Assembly (NCBI GenBank): GCA_947650365.1
Contig: CANTAL010000095.1
Location: 310,001 to 374,000 of the forward strand
DNA: 64,000 bases
Source of the DNA: Chamaelirium japonicum
Taxonomy: Eukaryota; Streptophyta; Magnoliopsida; Liliales; Melanthiaceae
Direction of reading: 5' to 3'
Shown piece after piece: positions 23,312 to 37,750 of this stretch (the stretch's first letter is position 1; every line of letters starts with the position of its first letter). The notes beneath the pieces are model-generated. The model had not been told where the DNA came from. It did no database searches and was given only the letters and a program-made list of their open reading frames with translations. Made by a program: the position numbers and the translations under genes.

Positions 23312-24562
23312 GAATTAGAATTGATCGTACGAATGAAATAGAATAGATTGCACGAATGATTTAGAAAGGATCGTACGAATGAATTAGAATGGATCGTGTG
23401 AAAGAATTAGAATGGATTGCACGAATGAATTAGAATGGATACATTCGTGCGAATGAATTAGATTGGATCGTACCAATGAGTAAGAATGGATCGTACGAAT
23501 GAAATAGAATGGATTGTGCGAATGAATTAGAATGGATCGTACGAATGAATTAGAATGGATCGTGTGAAAGAATTAGAATGGATTGTATAAATGAATTAGA
23601 ATAGATCGTATGAATGAATTAGAATAGATCGTATGAGTGAAATAGAATGGATACGAAGGAATTAGAATGGATCGTACGAAGGAATTAGAATGGATCATAC
23701 GAATGAAATAGAATGGATCGTACGAAGGAATTAGAATGGATCGTACGAAGGAATTAGAATGGAACGTACAAATGAATTAGAATGGATATATTCGTGCAAA
23801 TGAATTAGAATGGATCGTATGAATGAATTAGAATGGATCGTATGAGTGAATTAGAACGGATCGTACGAATGAATTAGAATGAATTAGAATTGATCGTACG
23901 AATGAAATAGAATGGATTGCACGAATGATTTAGAATGGATCGTACGAATGAATTAGAATGGATCGTACGAATGATTTAGAATGGATACATTCGTGCGAAT
24001 GAATTAGAATGGATCATACGAATGAGTAAGAATAGATCGTACGAATGAAATAGAATGGATTGTACGAATGAATTAAAATGGATTCGTACGATTGAATTAA
24101 AATGGATACATTCATGCGAATGAATTAGAATGGATCGTACCAATGAGTAAGAATGGATCGTACGAATGAAATAGAATGGATGGTGCGAATGAATTAGAAT
24201 GGATCGTACGAATGAATGAGAATGGATCGTACGAATGAATTAGAATGGATCATACGAATTAATTAGAATGGATCATACGAATGAATTAGAATGGATCGTT
24301 CAAATGAATTAGAATGGATCGTACGAATGATTTAGAATGGATCGTACGAATGAATTAGAATGGATCATACGAATGAATTAGAATGGATCGTAGGAATGAA
24401 TTAGAATGGATCGTACGAATGAATTAGAATGGATACATTTATGTGAATGAATTAGAATGGATCGTACAAATGGATTAGAATGGATCATACGACTGGATTA
24501 GAATGGATACATTCGTGCGAATGAATTAGAATGGATTGTATGAATGAATTAGAATGGATCGT
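23312..24562 (+). repeat. Satellite block 34 (+)
   Basis: Starts like block 16 (GAATTGATCG, GAAATAG, ATTGCACG). GATACGAAGG near 23650 and repeated GAAGG variants link it to 10.3 and 25.3 kb. Ends at GGATCGTACGATCC. Confidence 0.92.
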
Positions 24563-25068
24563 ACGATCCATTCGAATTCATTCGCATGATCCATTCTAAT
24601 TCATTCGTACGATTCATTCTAATTCATTCATACGATCCATTCTAAATCATTCGTACGATCCATTCTAATTCATTCGTATATTCCATTCTAATTCATTCGT
24701 ACGATCTATTCTATTTCATTCGTACGATCATTTCTTACTCATTTGTATGATCCATCCTAATTCATTTGGACGAATGTATCCATTCTAATTTATTCGTACG
24801 ATCCATTCTAATTCATTCGTACGATCCAGTCTAATTCATTCGTACGATCCATTCTTACTCATTCGTATGATCCATTCTAATTCATTCGTACGATCCATTC
24901 TAATTCATTCGCTCGAATGTATCCATTCTAATCCATTCGTACGATCCATTCTAATTCATTAGCACGATCCATTCTAATTCTTTCACACGATCCATTCTAA
25001 TTCATTCGTACGATCCATTCTAATTCATTCGCACAATCCATTCTATTTCATTCGTACGATCCATTCTT
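24563..25068 (-). repeat. Satellite block 35 (-)
   Basis: Opens CGATCCATTCGAATTC and contains the GTATATTCC variant and TTCGGACG-like units in the same order as block 17. It ends at CATTCTTACGAATG, where a CTTACTCATTCG unit was cut by the switch. Confidence 0.9.
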
Positions 25069-25437
25069 ACGAATGAATTAGAATGGATCGTACGAATGAA
25101 TTAGAATGGATCGTACGAATGAATTAGAATGGATCAAATGAATGAATTAGAATGGTTACATTCATGCGAATGAATTAGAATGGATCGTACGAATGGATTA
25201 GAATGGATCGTACGAATAAATTAGAATGGATCAAATGAATGAATTAGAATGGTTACATTCATGCGAATGAATTAGAATGGATCGTACGAATGGATTAGAA
25301 TGGATCGTATGAGTGAATTAGAATGGATACGAAGGAATTAGAATGGATCGTACGAAGGAATTAGAATGGATCATACGAATGAAATAGAATGGATCGTACG
25401 AAGGAATTAGAATGGATCGTACGAAGGAATTAGAATG
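25069..25437 (+). repeat. Satellite block 36 (+)
   Basis: Holds two GATCAAATG / GGTTACATTCATG groups about 115 bp apart. The second one and everything to the right is the 4.04-kb-spaced copy of block 30. Ends at GAATGCATTC. Confidence 0.91.
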
Positions 25438-25653
25438 CATTCGTACGATCCATTCTAATCCATTCGTACAATCCATTCTAATTCATTCATGCGATCCATT
25501 CTATTTCATTCGCACGATCCATTCTAATTCTTTCGTACGATGCATTCTAATTCATTCATACGATCCATTCTAATTCATTCATTTGATCCATTCTAATTCA
25601 TTCGTACGATCCATTCTAATTCATTCGTCCGATCCATTCTAATTCATTCGCAT
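25438..25653 (-). repeat. Satellite block 37 (-)
   Basis: A near-identical copy of block 31. Its switch to + retains the same irregular GAATTAGAATGAATTG unit on the right. Confidence 0.92.
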
Positions 25654-27370
25654 GAATTAGAATGAATTGTATGAATGAATTAGAATGGATAGTACGAATG
25701 AAGTAGAATGGATCGTATGAATGAATTAGAATGGATACATTCGTGCGAATGAATTAGAATGGATCGTACGAATGAATTAGAATGGATCCTACGAATGAAT
25801 TAGAATGGATTGTGTGAAAGAATTAGAATGGATTGTATGAATGAAGTAGAATAGATCGTGCGAATGAACTAGAATAGATACATTCGTGCGAATGAATTAG
25901 AATGGATCGTACAAATGAATTAGAATAGATCGTACGAATGAATTAGAATGGATCTTACGAATGAATTAGAATGGATCGTACGAATGAATTAGAATGGATC
26001 GTACGAATGAATTAGAATGGATACATTCGTGCGAATGAATTAGAATTGATCGGACGAATGAATTAGAATGGATCGTACGAATGAATTAGAATGGATCAAA
26101 TGAATGAATTTGAATGGATCGTACGGATAAATTAGAATGGATACATTCGTCTAAATGAATTAGAATGGATCGTACGAATGAATTAGAATGGATCGTACGA
26201 ATGAATTAGAATGGATACATTCGTACGAATGAATTAGAATGGATCGTACGAATGAATTAGAATGGATCGTACGGAATGAATTAGAATGGATATATTTGAA
26301 TGAATAAATTAGAATGGATCATACGAATGAATTAGAATGGATCGTACGAATGAATTAGAATGGATAGTGCGAATGAATTAGAATCGATCATACGAATGAA
26401 TTAGAATGGATCGTACGATTGAATTAGAATGGATCATACGAATGAGTAAGAATGGATCGTACGAATGAATTAGAATGGATCGTACGAATGAATTAGAATG
26501 GATCGTACGAATAAATTAGAATGGATACATTCGTCCGAATGAATTAGAATGGATCATACGAATGAGTAAGAATGGATCGTACGAATGAAATAGAATAGAT
26601 TGTACGAATGAATTAGAATGGATCCTACGAATGAATTAGAATGGATCGTGTGAAAGAATTAGAATGGATTGTATGAATGAATTAGAATGGATCGAATGAA
26701 TGAATTAGAATGGATCGTACGAATGGATTAGAATGGATCGTACGAATGAATTAGAATGGATCGTACGAATGAACTAGAATGGATACATTCGTGCGAATGA
26801 ATTAGAATGGATCATACGAATGAATTAGAATGGATCGTACGAATGAATTAGAATGGATCTTACGAATGAATTAGAATGGATCGTACGAATGAATTAGAAT
26901 GGATCGTACGAATGTACTAGAATAGATCGTATGAATGAATTATAATGGATCGTACGAAGGAATTAGAATGGATCGCACGAATGAATTAGAATGGATCGTA
27001 TGAATGAATTAGAATGGATACATTCGTGCGAATGAAATAGAATGGATTGTACGAATGAATTAGAATGGATCGTACAAATCAATTAGAATGGATCGTACGA
27101 ATGAATTAGAATGGATACATTCGTGCGAATGAATTAGAATAGATAGTACGAATGAATTAGAATGGATCGTACGAATGAATTAGAATGGATCGTGTGAAAG
27201 AATTAGAATGGATTGTATGAATGAATTAGAATGGATCATATGAATGAATTAGAATGGATACATTCGTGCGAATGAATTAGAATGGATCGTACGAATGAAT
27301 TAGAATGGATCGTACGAATGAATTAGAATGGTTTCATTCATGCGAATGAATTAGAATGTATCGTACGAAT

Positions 27371-27414
27371 GGATTAGAATGGATTAGAATGGATTAGAAT
27401 GGATTAGAATGGAT
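27371..27414 (+). repeat. Nested 10-bp tandem repeat
   Basis: The unit GGATTAGAAT is repeated a little over four times in perfect register. It looks like slippage or unequal exchange of the half-monomer GAATGGATTA, and it interrupts the 23-bp register just before the first GATACCTTTGTGC unit. Confidence 0.95.
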
Positions 27415-28312
27415 ACCTTTGTGCATATGAATTAGAATGGATCGTACAAATGAAATAGAATGGATCATATGAATGAATTAGAATGGATCGTGTGAAAGAA
27501 TTAGAATGGATTGTATGAATGAATTAGAATAGATCGTATGAATGAATTAGAATGGATCATACGAATGAATTAGAATGGATCGTACGAATGAATTAGAATG
27601 GATCGTACGAATGAATTAGAATGGATACATTCGTGCGAATGAATTAGAAATGATACATTCGTGCGAAAGAATTAGAATAGATCGTATGAATGAATTAGAA
27701 TGGATCCTAGGAATGAATTAGAATGGATCGTGTGAATGAATTAGAATGGATCGTACGAATGAATTAGAATAGATCGTACGAATGAATTAGAATGGATCGT
27801 ACGAATGGATTAGAATGGATCGTACGAATGGATTAGAATGGATACCTTTGTGCATATGAATTAGAATGGATCGTACAAATGAATTAGAATAGATCCTACG
27901 AATGGATTAGAATGGATCGTACGAATGAATTAGAATGGATCGTACGAATGAATTAGAATAGATCCTACGAATGGATTAGAATGGATACCTTTGTGCATAT
28001 GAATTAGAATGGATCGTACAAATGAAATAGAATGGATCATATGAATGAATTAGAATGGATCGTGTGAAAGAATTAGAATGGATTGTATGAATGAATTAGA
28101 ATAGATCGTATGAATGAATTAGAATGGATCGTACGAATGAATTAGAATGGATCGTACGAATGAATTAGAATGGATCGTACGAATGAATTAGAATGGATAC
28201 ATTCGTGCGAATGAATTAGAAATGATACATTCGTGCGAAAGAATTAGAATAGATCGTATGAATGAATTAGAATGGATCCTAGGAATGAATTAGAATGGAT
28301 CGTGTGAATGGA
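27411..28312 (+). repeat. 572-bp direct higher-order period
   Basis: About 330 bp starting at GGATACCTTTGTGC (27411) recur at 27983. Both the start and the rare unit GAATTAGAAATG (27641 and 28213) are exactly 572 bp apart, so there is no net indel between the copies. A partial third GATACCTTTGTGC unit lies in the spacer near 27840. Confidence 0.92.
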
Positions 28313-28640
28313 TTAGAATGGATCGTACGAATGGATTAGAATGGATCAATTCGAGCGAATGAAATAGAATGGATCGTACGATTGAATTAGAATGGATCGT
28401 GCGAATAAATTAGAATGGATACATTCGTCCGAATGAATTAGAATAGATCATACGAATGAGTAAGAATGGATCGTACGAATGAAATAGAATAGATTGTACG
28501 AATGAATTAGAATGGATCCTACGAATGAATTAGAATGGATCGTGTGAAAGAATTAGAATGGATTGTATGAATGAATTAGAATGGATCGTATGAATGAATT
28601 AGAATGGATCGTGCGAATGAATACGAATGGATCATACGAA

Positions 28641-29783
28641 TTCATTCTAATTCATTCATACAATCCATTCTAATTCATTCGTACGTTCCATTCTAATTCA
28701 TTAGCACGATCCATGCTAATTCATTCGTTCGATCAATTCTAATTCATTAGCACGATCCATTCTAATTCATACGTACGATCCATTCTAATTCATTCGCACG
28801 ATCCATTCTAATTCATTCATAGGATCCATTCTAATTCATTCATACGATCTATTCTAATTCTTTCACACGAATGTATCCATTCTAATTCATTCGCATGAAT
28901 GTATCCATTCTAATTCATTCGTACGATCCATTCTAATTCATTCGCACAAATATATCCATTCTAATTCATTCGTACGATCCATTCTAATTCATTCGCACGA
29001 TCCATTCTAATTCATTCGTACAATCCATTCTTATTTTTTCACACGATCTATTCTAATCCATTCTAATTCATTCATACGAATCCATTCTAATTCATTCGTA
29101 CAATCTATTCTATTTCATTCGTACGATCCATTTTTACTCATTCGTATGATCCATTCTAATTCATTCGGACGAATGTATCCATCCTAATTTATTCGTACGA
29201 TCCATTCTAATTCATTCGTACGATCCTTTCTAATTCATTCGCTCGAATGTATCCATTCTAATCCATTCGTATGATCCATTCTAATCCATTCGTACGATCC
29301 ATTCTAATTCATTCGCATGAATGTATCCATTCTAATTCATTCATTTGATCCATTCTAATTCATTCGTACGATCCATTCTAATTCATTAGCATGATCCATG
29401 CTAATTCATTTGTTCGATCAATTCTAATTCATTAGCACGATCCATTCTAATTCATTCGTACGATCCATTCTAATTCATTCGCACGATCCATTCTAATTCT
29501 TTCATAGGATCCATTCTAATTCATTCATACGATCTATTCTAATTCTTTCGCACGAATGTATCCATTCTAATTCATTCGCACGAATGTATCCATTCTAATT
29601 CATTCGTACGATCCATTCTAATTCATTCATACAATCCATTCTAATTCTTTCACACGATCCATTCTAATTCATTTGTACGATCCATTCTAATTCATTCGCA
29701 CAATCCATTCTATTTCATTCGTACGATCCATTCTTACTCATTCGTATGATCCATTCTAATTCATTCGCACGAATGTATCCATA
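28641..29783 (-). repeat. Satellite block 39 (-)
   Basis: Two TTAGCAC/ATGC/GTTCGATC sets (near 28700 and 29385) show an internal duplication of ~0.7 kb. The right half matches block 13. Ends at GTATCCATAATGGATC. Confidence 0.92.
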
Positions 29784-29952
29784 ATGGATCATACGAATGA
29801 GTAAGAATGGATCGTACGAATGAAATAGAATGGATTGTGAGAATGAATTAGAATGGACCGTACGAATGAATTAGACGTACGAATGAATTAGAATGGATAC
29901 ATTCGTGCGAATAAATTAGAATGGATCATACGAATGAGTAAGAATGGATCGT
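29784..29952 (+). repeat. Satellite block 40 (+), 170 bp
   Basis: Copy of block 14 with identical length and the same truncated TTAGACGTACG monomer (at 29872-29882). Confidence 0.92.
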
Positions 29953-30379
29953 CATTCTAATTCATTCGTATGATCCATTCTAATTCATTTGTATCCATTC
30001 TATTTCATTCGCACGATCCATTCTAATTCATTCGCGCAATCTATTCTAATTCATTCGTACGATCCATTCTAATTCATTCGTACGATCCATTCTAATTCAT
30101 TCATACAATCCATTTTAATTTATTCGCACGAATATATCCATTCTAATTCATTCGTACGATCCATTCTAATTCATTCACACAATCTATTCTAATTCATTCA
30201 TACGATCCATTCTAATTCATTCGCACGAATGTATCCATTCTAATTCATTCATACGATCCATTCTACTTCAATCGTACTATCCATTCTAATTCACTCATAC
30301 GATCCATTCTAATTCATTCATACGACCCATTCTAATTCATTTGCACGAATATATACATTCTAATTCATTCGTACGATCC
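29953..30379 (-). repeat. Satellite block 41 (-)
   Basis: Copy of the left part of block 15, beginning CATTCTAATTCATTCG and including the short ATTTGTATCC unit. It breaks off at GTACGATCCTGAATTAG without a clean palindrome. Confidence 0.9.
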
Positions 30380-30817
30380 TGAATTAGAATGGATCGTACG
30401 AATGAATTAGAATGGATACCTTTGTGCATATGAATTAGAATGGATCGTACGAATGAATTAGAATGGATCATATTAATGAATTAAAATGGATCGTACGAAT
30501 GAATTAGAATGGATACATTCGTGCGAATGAATTAGAATGGATTGTATGAATGAATTAGAATAGATTTTATGAATGAATTAGAACTGATCGTACGAATGAA
30601 TTAGAATGGATACATTCGTGCGAATGAATTAGAATGGATTGTATGAATGAATTAGAATGTATCCTATGAATGAATTAGAATGGATCGTACGAATGAGTAA
30701 GAATGGATTGTACGAATGAATTAGAATAGATTGCGCGAATGAATTAGAATGGATCGTGCGAATGAAATAGAATGGATACAAATGAATTAGAATGGATCAT
30801 ACGAATGAATTAGAATG
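30380..30817 (+). repeat. Satellite block 42 (+)
   Basis: Carries a GATACCTTTGTGC unit near 30416 and a GATACAAATG unit near 30775. The right end and its GAATGACGATCC switch copy the end of block 20. Confidence 0.9.
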
Positions 30818-30987
30818 ACGATCCATTCTTACTTATTCGTATGATCCATTCTAATTTATTCGCACAAATGTATCCATTCTAATTCATTCGTACGTCTAAT
30901 TCATTCGTACGGTCCATTCTAATTCATTCGCACAATCCATTCTATTTCATTCGTACGATCCATTCTTACTCATTCGTATGATCCATT
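30818..30987 (-). repeat. Satellite block 43 (-)
   Basis: Seven or so monomers with one truncated join (TTCGTACGTCTAATTC near 30888). It ends at GATCCATTATGGATAC, related to but distinct from the CCATAATGG switch. Confidence 0.9.
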
Positions 30988-33237
30988 ATGGATACATTCG
31001 TGCGAATGAATTAGAATGGATCATATGAATGAGTAAGAATGGATCGTACAAATGAAATAGAATGGATTGTGCGAATAAATTAGAATGGATCGTACGAATG
31101 AATTAGAATGGATCGTGTGAAAGAATTAGAATGGATTGTATGAATGAATTAGAATAGATCGTATGAATGAATTAGAATGGATCGTACGAATGAATTAGAA
31201 TGGATCGTATGAATGAATTAGAATGGATCGTACGAATGAATTAGAATGGATACATTCACGAACGAATTAGAATGGATCGTACGAATGAATTAGAATGGAT
31301 CGTACGAATGAATTAGAATGGATCTGACGAATGAATTAAAATGGATCGTATGAATGAATTAGAATGGATCGTACGAATGAATTAGAATGGATACATTTGT
31401 GCGAATGAATTAGAATGGATCATATGAATTAATTAGAATGAATCGTATGAATGAATTAGAATGGATCGTACGAATGAATTAGAATGGTTCGTACGAAGGA
31501 ATTAGAATGGATCGTACGAATGAATTAGAATGGATATATTCGTGCAAATGAATTAGAATGGATCGTATGAATGTATTAGAATGGATCGTATGAGTGAATT
31601 AGAATGGATCGTGCAAATGAATTAGAATGGATTGTATGAATGAATTAGAATGGATCGTACGAATGAATTAGAATGGATATTACGAATGAATTAGAATGGA
31701 TCATACGAATGAATTAGAATTAGAATGGATATATTTGTGCGAATGAATTAGAATGGATACATTCGTGCGAAAGAATTAAAATAGATCGTATGAATGAATT
31801 AGAATGGATCCTATGAATGAATTAGAATGGATCGTGCGAATGAATTAGAATGGATCGTACGAATGAATTAGAATGGATACATTCGTGCGAATGAATTAAA
31901 ATGGATCGGACGAATGAATTAGAATGGATCGTACGAATGAATTAGAATGGATCAAATGAATGAATTAGAATGGTTACATTCATGCGAATGAATTAGAATG
32001 GATCGTACGAATGGATTAGAATGGATCGTACGAATGGATTAGAATGGATACATTCGAGCGAATGAATTAGAATGGATCGTACGAATGAATTAGAATGGAC
32101 CGTACGAATGAATTAGAATGGATCGTACGAATGAATTAGAATGGATCGTGTGAAAGAATTAGAATGGATTGTATGAATGAATTAGAATAGATCGTATGAA
32201 TGAATTAGAATGGATCGTACGAATGAATTAGAATGGATCGTACGAATGAATTAGAATGGATACATTCGTGCGAATGAATTAGAATGGATACATTCGTGCG
32301 AAAGAATTAGAATAGATCGTATGATTGAATTAGACTGGATCCTATGAATGAATTAGAATGGATCGTGCGAATGAATTAGAATGGATCGTACGAATGAATT
32401 AGAATGGATCACGTGAAAGAATTAGAACGGATTGTACGAATGAATTAGAATGGATCGTGCGAATGAATTAGAATGGATCGTACGAATGAATTAGAATGGA
32501 TACATTTGTGCGAATGAATTAGAATGGATCGTACGAATGAATTAAAATGGATCGTGCTTATGAATTAGAATTGATCGAACGAATGAATTAGCATGGGTCG
32601 TGCTAATGAATTAGAATGGATCGTACGAATGAATTAGAATGGATCGTGCGAATGAATTAGAATGGATCGTACGAATGAATTAGAATGGATCGTGCTAATG
32701 AATTAGAATTGATCGAACGAATGAATTAGCATGGATCGTGCTAATGAATTAGCATGGATCGTGCTAATGAATTAGAATGGATTCGTACGAATGAATTAGA
32801 ATAGATCGTGTGAAAGAATTAGAATGGATCGTACGAATGAATTAGAATGGATCATGCGAATGAATTAGAATGGATCGTACGAATGAATTAGAATGGATAC
32901 ATTTGTGCGAATGAATTAGAATGGATCGTACGGATGAATTAGAATGGATACATTCGTGCGAATGAATTAGAATGGATACATTCGTGCGAAAGAATTAAAA
33001 TAGATCGTATGAATGAATTAGAATGGATCCTATGATTGAATTAGAATGGATCGTGCGAATGAATTAGAATGGATCATACGAATGAATTAGAATGGATCAT
33101 GCTAATGAATTAGAATTGATCGAACGAATGAATTAGCAAGGATCGTGCTAATGAATTAGAAAGGAACATACGAATGAATTAGAATGGATCGTGTGAAAGA
33201 ATTAGAATGGATTATATGAATGAATTAGAATGAATTC
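30988..33237 (+). repeat. Satellite block 44 (+), 2.3 kb
   Basis: Contains the second copy of the 13.6-14.2 kb series (31.50-32.01 kb). It also has three GTGCTAATG/GATCGAACG/TTAGCA sets near 32550, 32690 and 33105, the + form of a set abundant in - blocks. Ends at GAATTCGTACGATCC. Confidence 0.92.
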
Positions 33238-35692
33238 GTACGATCCATTCGAATTCATTCGCACGATCCATTCTAATTCATTCATACGATCCATTCTAAT
33301 TCATTCATACAATCCATTCTAATTCTTTCACACGATCCATTCTAATTCATTCGTAGGATCCATTCTAATTCATTCGTACAATCTATTCTTTTTCATTCGT
33401 ACGATCCATTCTTACTCATTCGTATGATCCATTCTAATTCATTCGGATGAATGTATCCATTCTAATTTATTCGTACGATCCATTCTAATTCATTCGTACG
33501 ATCCATTCTAATTCATTCGCTCGAATGTATCCATTCTAATTCATTCGCACGAATGTATCCATTCTAATTCATTCGCACGAATGTATCCATTCTAATTCAT
33601 TCGTACAATCCATTCTAATTCATTCGTACGATCCATTCTAATTCATTCGTACGATCCATTCTAATTCCTTCGTACGATCCATTCTAATTCATTCGTATGA
33701 TCCATTCTAATTCATTCGTACGATCCATTCTAATTCATTCACTCGAATGTATCCATTCTAATCCATTCATACGATCCATTCTAATCCATTCGTACAATCC
33801 CTTCGGACGATCCATTCTAATTCATTCATACGATCTATTCTAATTCATTCGTACGATCCATTCTAATTCATTCGCACGATCCATTCTAATTCATTCATAG
33901 GATCCATTCTAATTCATTCATACGATCTATTCTAATTCTTTCGCACAAATGTATCCATTCCAATTCATTCGCACGAATGTATCCATTCTAATTCATTCGT
34001 ACGATCCATTCTAATTCATTCGTACGATCCATTCTAATTCATTCGTACGCATTCTAATTCATTCATACGATCTATTCTAATTCATTCATACAATCCATTC
34101 TAATTCTTTCACACGATCCATTCTAATTCATTCATATGATCCATTCCAATTCATTCGTACGATCCATTCTAATTCATATGCACAAAGGTATCCATTCTAA
34201 TCCATTCGTAGGATCCATTCTAATCCATTCGTACGATCCATTCTAATTCATTCGTACGATCCATTCTAATTCATTCGGTCGAATGTATCCATTCTAATCC
34301 ATTCGTACGATCCATTCTAATCCATTCGTACGATCCATTCTAATTCATTTGCATGAATGTAACCATTCTAATTCATTCATACGATCCATTCTAATTCATT
34401 CGTACGATCCATTCTAATTCATTCGTACGATCCATTCTAATTCATTCGTATGATCCATTCTAATTCATTCACACGAATGTATCCATTCTAGTTCATTCGT
34501 ACGATCCATTCTAATTCATTCGTACGATCTATTCTAATTCATTAATACAATCCATTCTAATTCTTTCACACGATCCATTCTAATTCATTCGTAGGATCCA
34601 TTCTAATTCATTCGTATGAATGTAACCATTCTAATTCATTCATACGATCCATTCTAATTCATTCGTACGATCTATTCTAATTCATTCGTACGATCCATTC
34701 TAATTCATTCGCACGAATGTATCTATTCTAGTTCATTTGTACGATCCATTCTAATTCATTCGTACGATCCATTCTAATTCATTCATACAATCCATTCTAT
34801 TTCTTTCACACGATCCATTCTAATCCATTCGTATGATCCATTCTAATTCATTCGGACGAATGTATCTATTCTAATTTATTCGTACGATCCATTCTAATTC
34901 ATTCGTACGATCCATTCTAATTCATTCGTACGATCCATTCTTACTTATTCGTATGATCCATTCTAATTCATTCGTACGATCCATTCTAATTCATTCGTAC
35001 GATCGATTCTAATTCATTCGCACTATCCATTCTAATTCATTCGTACGATCTATTCTAATTCATTCGTATGATCCATTCTAATTTATTCGTTCAAATATAT
35101 CCATTCTAATTCATTTGTACGATCCATTCTAATTCATTCGTACAATCCATTCTAATTCATTCGCACGAATGTATCCATTCTAGTTCATTCATACGATCCA
35201 TTCTATTTTATTCGTACGATCCATTCTTACTCATTCGTATGATCCATTCTAATTCATTCGGACGAATGTATCCATTCTAATTTATTCGTACGATCCATTC
35301 TAATTCATTCGTACGATCCATTCTAATTCATTCGTCCGATCCATTCTAATTCATTCGCACGAATGTATCCATTCTAATTCATTCGTACGATCCATTCTAA
35401 TTCATTCGTACGATCCATTCTAATTCATTCGTAAGATCCATTCTAATTCATTCGTACGATCCATTCTAATTCATTCGTACGATCCATTCTAATTCATTCG
35501 CATGAATGTATCCATTCTAGTTCATTCGCACGATCTATTCTAATTCATTTATACAATCCATTCTAATTCTTTCACACGATCCATTCTAATTCATTCGTAC
35601 GATCCATTGTAATTCATTCGCACAATCCATTCTATTTCATTCGTACGATCCATTCTTACTCATTCGTATGATCCATTCTAATTCATTCACAC
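33238..35692 (-). repeat. Satellite block 45 (-), 2.5 kb
   Basis: Starts with the series of blocks 7 and 69. An ACAAAGGTATCC unit lies near 34181. Several TTTCACACG markers (about 33316, 34103, 34562, 34804, 35570) show internal higher-order repetition. It ends in a cut CACACGATACGAATG. Confidence 0.92.
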
Positions 35693-36658
35693 GATACGAA
35701 TGAATTAGAATGGATCGTGCGAATGAATTAGAATGGATCGTACGAATGAGTTAGAATGGATCGTACGAATGAACTAGAATGGATACATTCGTGCGAATGA
35801 ATTAGAATGGATCGTACGAATGAATTAGAATGGATCGTACGAATGAATTAGAATGGATCTTACGAATGAATTAGAATGGATCGTATGAATGAATTTGAAT
35901 GGATCGTACGAATGAATTAGAATGGATACATTCGTGCGAATGAATTAGAATGGATCGGATGAATGAATTAGAATGGATCGTACGAATGAATTAGAATGGA
36001 TCGTACGAATGAATTAGAATGGATCGTACGAATAAATTAGAATGGATACATTCGTCCGAATGAATTAGAATGGATCATACGAATGAGTAAGAATGGATCG
36101 TACGAATGAAATAGAATGGATCGTATGAATGAACTAGAATGGATACATTTGTGCGAATGAATTAGAATGGATTGTACGAATGAATTAGAATGGATCGTAC
36201 AAATGAATTAGAATGGATCTTACGAATGAATTAAAATGGATCGTACGAATGAATTAGAATGGATCGTACGAATGAATTAGAATGGATACATTCGTGCGAA
36301 TGAATTAGAATGGATCGGACGAATGAATTAGAATGGATCGTACGAATGAATTAGAATGGATCGTACGAATAAATTAGAATGGATACATTCGTCCGAATGA
36401 ATTAGAATGGATTATACGAATGAATTAGAATGGATCGTACGAATGAATTAGAATGGATACATTCGTGCGAATGAATTAGAATGGATCGGACGAATGAATT
36501 AGAATGGATCGTACGAATGAATTAGAATGGATCGTACGAATAAATTAGAATGGATACATTCGTCCGAATGAATTAGAATGGATCATACGAATGAATTAGA
36601 ATGGATCGTACGAATGAATTAGAATGGATCGTACGAATGAATTAGAATGAATTAGAAT
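35693..36658 (+). repeat. Satellite block 46 (+)
   Basis: Four GATACATTCGTGC / GATCGGAC or GATCTTACG series in succession (about 35785-36570), many ending in a GATACATTCGTCCG unit. This gives a local higher-order period of a few hundred bp. Ends at GAATTAGAATCCATTCG. Confidence 0.91.
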
Positions 36659-37323
36659 CCATTCGTAGAATCCATTCTAATCCATTCGTACGATCCATTC
36701 TCATTCATTCGTACGATCCATTCTAATTCATTCGCTCGAATGTATCCATTCTAATCCATTCGTACGATCCATTCTAATCCATTCGTACGATCCATTCTAA
36801 TTCATTCGCATGAATGTAACCATTATAATTCATTCATTTGATCCATTCTAATTCATTCGTACGATCCATTCTAATTCATTCGTCCGATCCATTCTAATTC
36901 ATTCGCACGAATAGATCCATTCTAATTCATTCGTACGATCCATTCTAATTCATTTGTACGATCCATTTTAATTCATTCGTAAGATCTATTCTAATTCATT
37001 CGTACGATCTATTCTAATTCATTCGTACGATCCATTCTAATTCATTCGCACGAATGTATCCATTCTAGTTCATTCGTACGATCCATTCTAATCCATTCGT
37101 ACAATCCATTCTAATTCATTCGCATGAATGTAACCATTCTAATTCATTCATTTGATCCATTCTAATTCATTTGTATGATCCATTCTAATTCATTCATCCG
37201 ATCCATTCTAATTCATTCGCACGAATGTATCCATTCTAATTCATTCGCACGATCCATTCTAATTCATTCGTACGATCCATTCCAATTCATTCGTACGATC
37301 CATTCTAATTCATTCGTAGGATC
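36659..37323 (-). repeat. Satellite block 47 (-)
   Basis: Rich in CTAATCCATTCG units (GAATGGATTAG class) and CATGAATGTAACC units. It stops at TTCGTAGGATCTTAGAATGG, a non-palindromic switch. Confidence 0.9.
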
Positions 37324-37452
37324 TTAGAATGGAATATACGAATGAATTAGAATGGATCATACGAATGAATTAGAATGGATCGTATGAATGAATTAGAATG
37401 GATCGTACGAATGAATTAGAATGGATCGTGCGAATGAATTCGAATGGATCGT
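37324..37452 (+). repeat. Satellite block 48 (+), short
   Basis: Five to six monomers opening with GAATATACG and ending in GAATTCGAATGGATCG before the GGATCGTACGATCC palindrome. Confidence 0.9.
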
Positions 37453-37750
37453 ACGATCCATTCTAATTCATTCATACAATCCATTCTAATTCATTCGCAC
37501 GAATGTATCCATTCTAATCCATTCGTACGATCCATTCTAATCCATTCGTACGATCCATTCTAATTCATTCGCACAAATGTATCCATTCTAATTCATTCGT
37601 ACGATCCGTTCTAATTAATTCGTACGATCCATTCTAATTCATTCGTACGATCCATTCTAATTCATTCTAATTCATTCGTACGATCCATTCTATGATCCAT
37701 TCTAATTCATTCGTATATTCCATTCTAATTCATTAGCACGATCCATGCTA
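37453..37750 (-). repeat. Satellite block 49 (-)
   Basis: Includes truncated joins near 37665-37695, the GTATATTCC variant, and a final CATTAGCACGATCCATGC. The switch at CTAATGAATTAG follows directly. Confidence 0.9.

Larger units (their letters stand above)
25654..28640 (+). repeat. Satellite block 38 (+), longest, 3.0 kb
   Basis: The longest stretch without an orientation switch. It contains the nested 10-bp repeat at 27371-27414 and the 572-bp period listed below. 28-bp monomers are frequent. It ends at ACGAATTCATTC. Confidence 0.93.
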
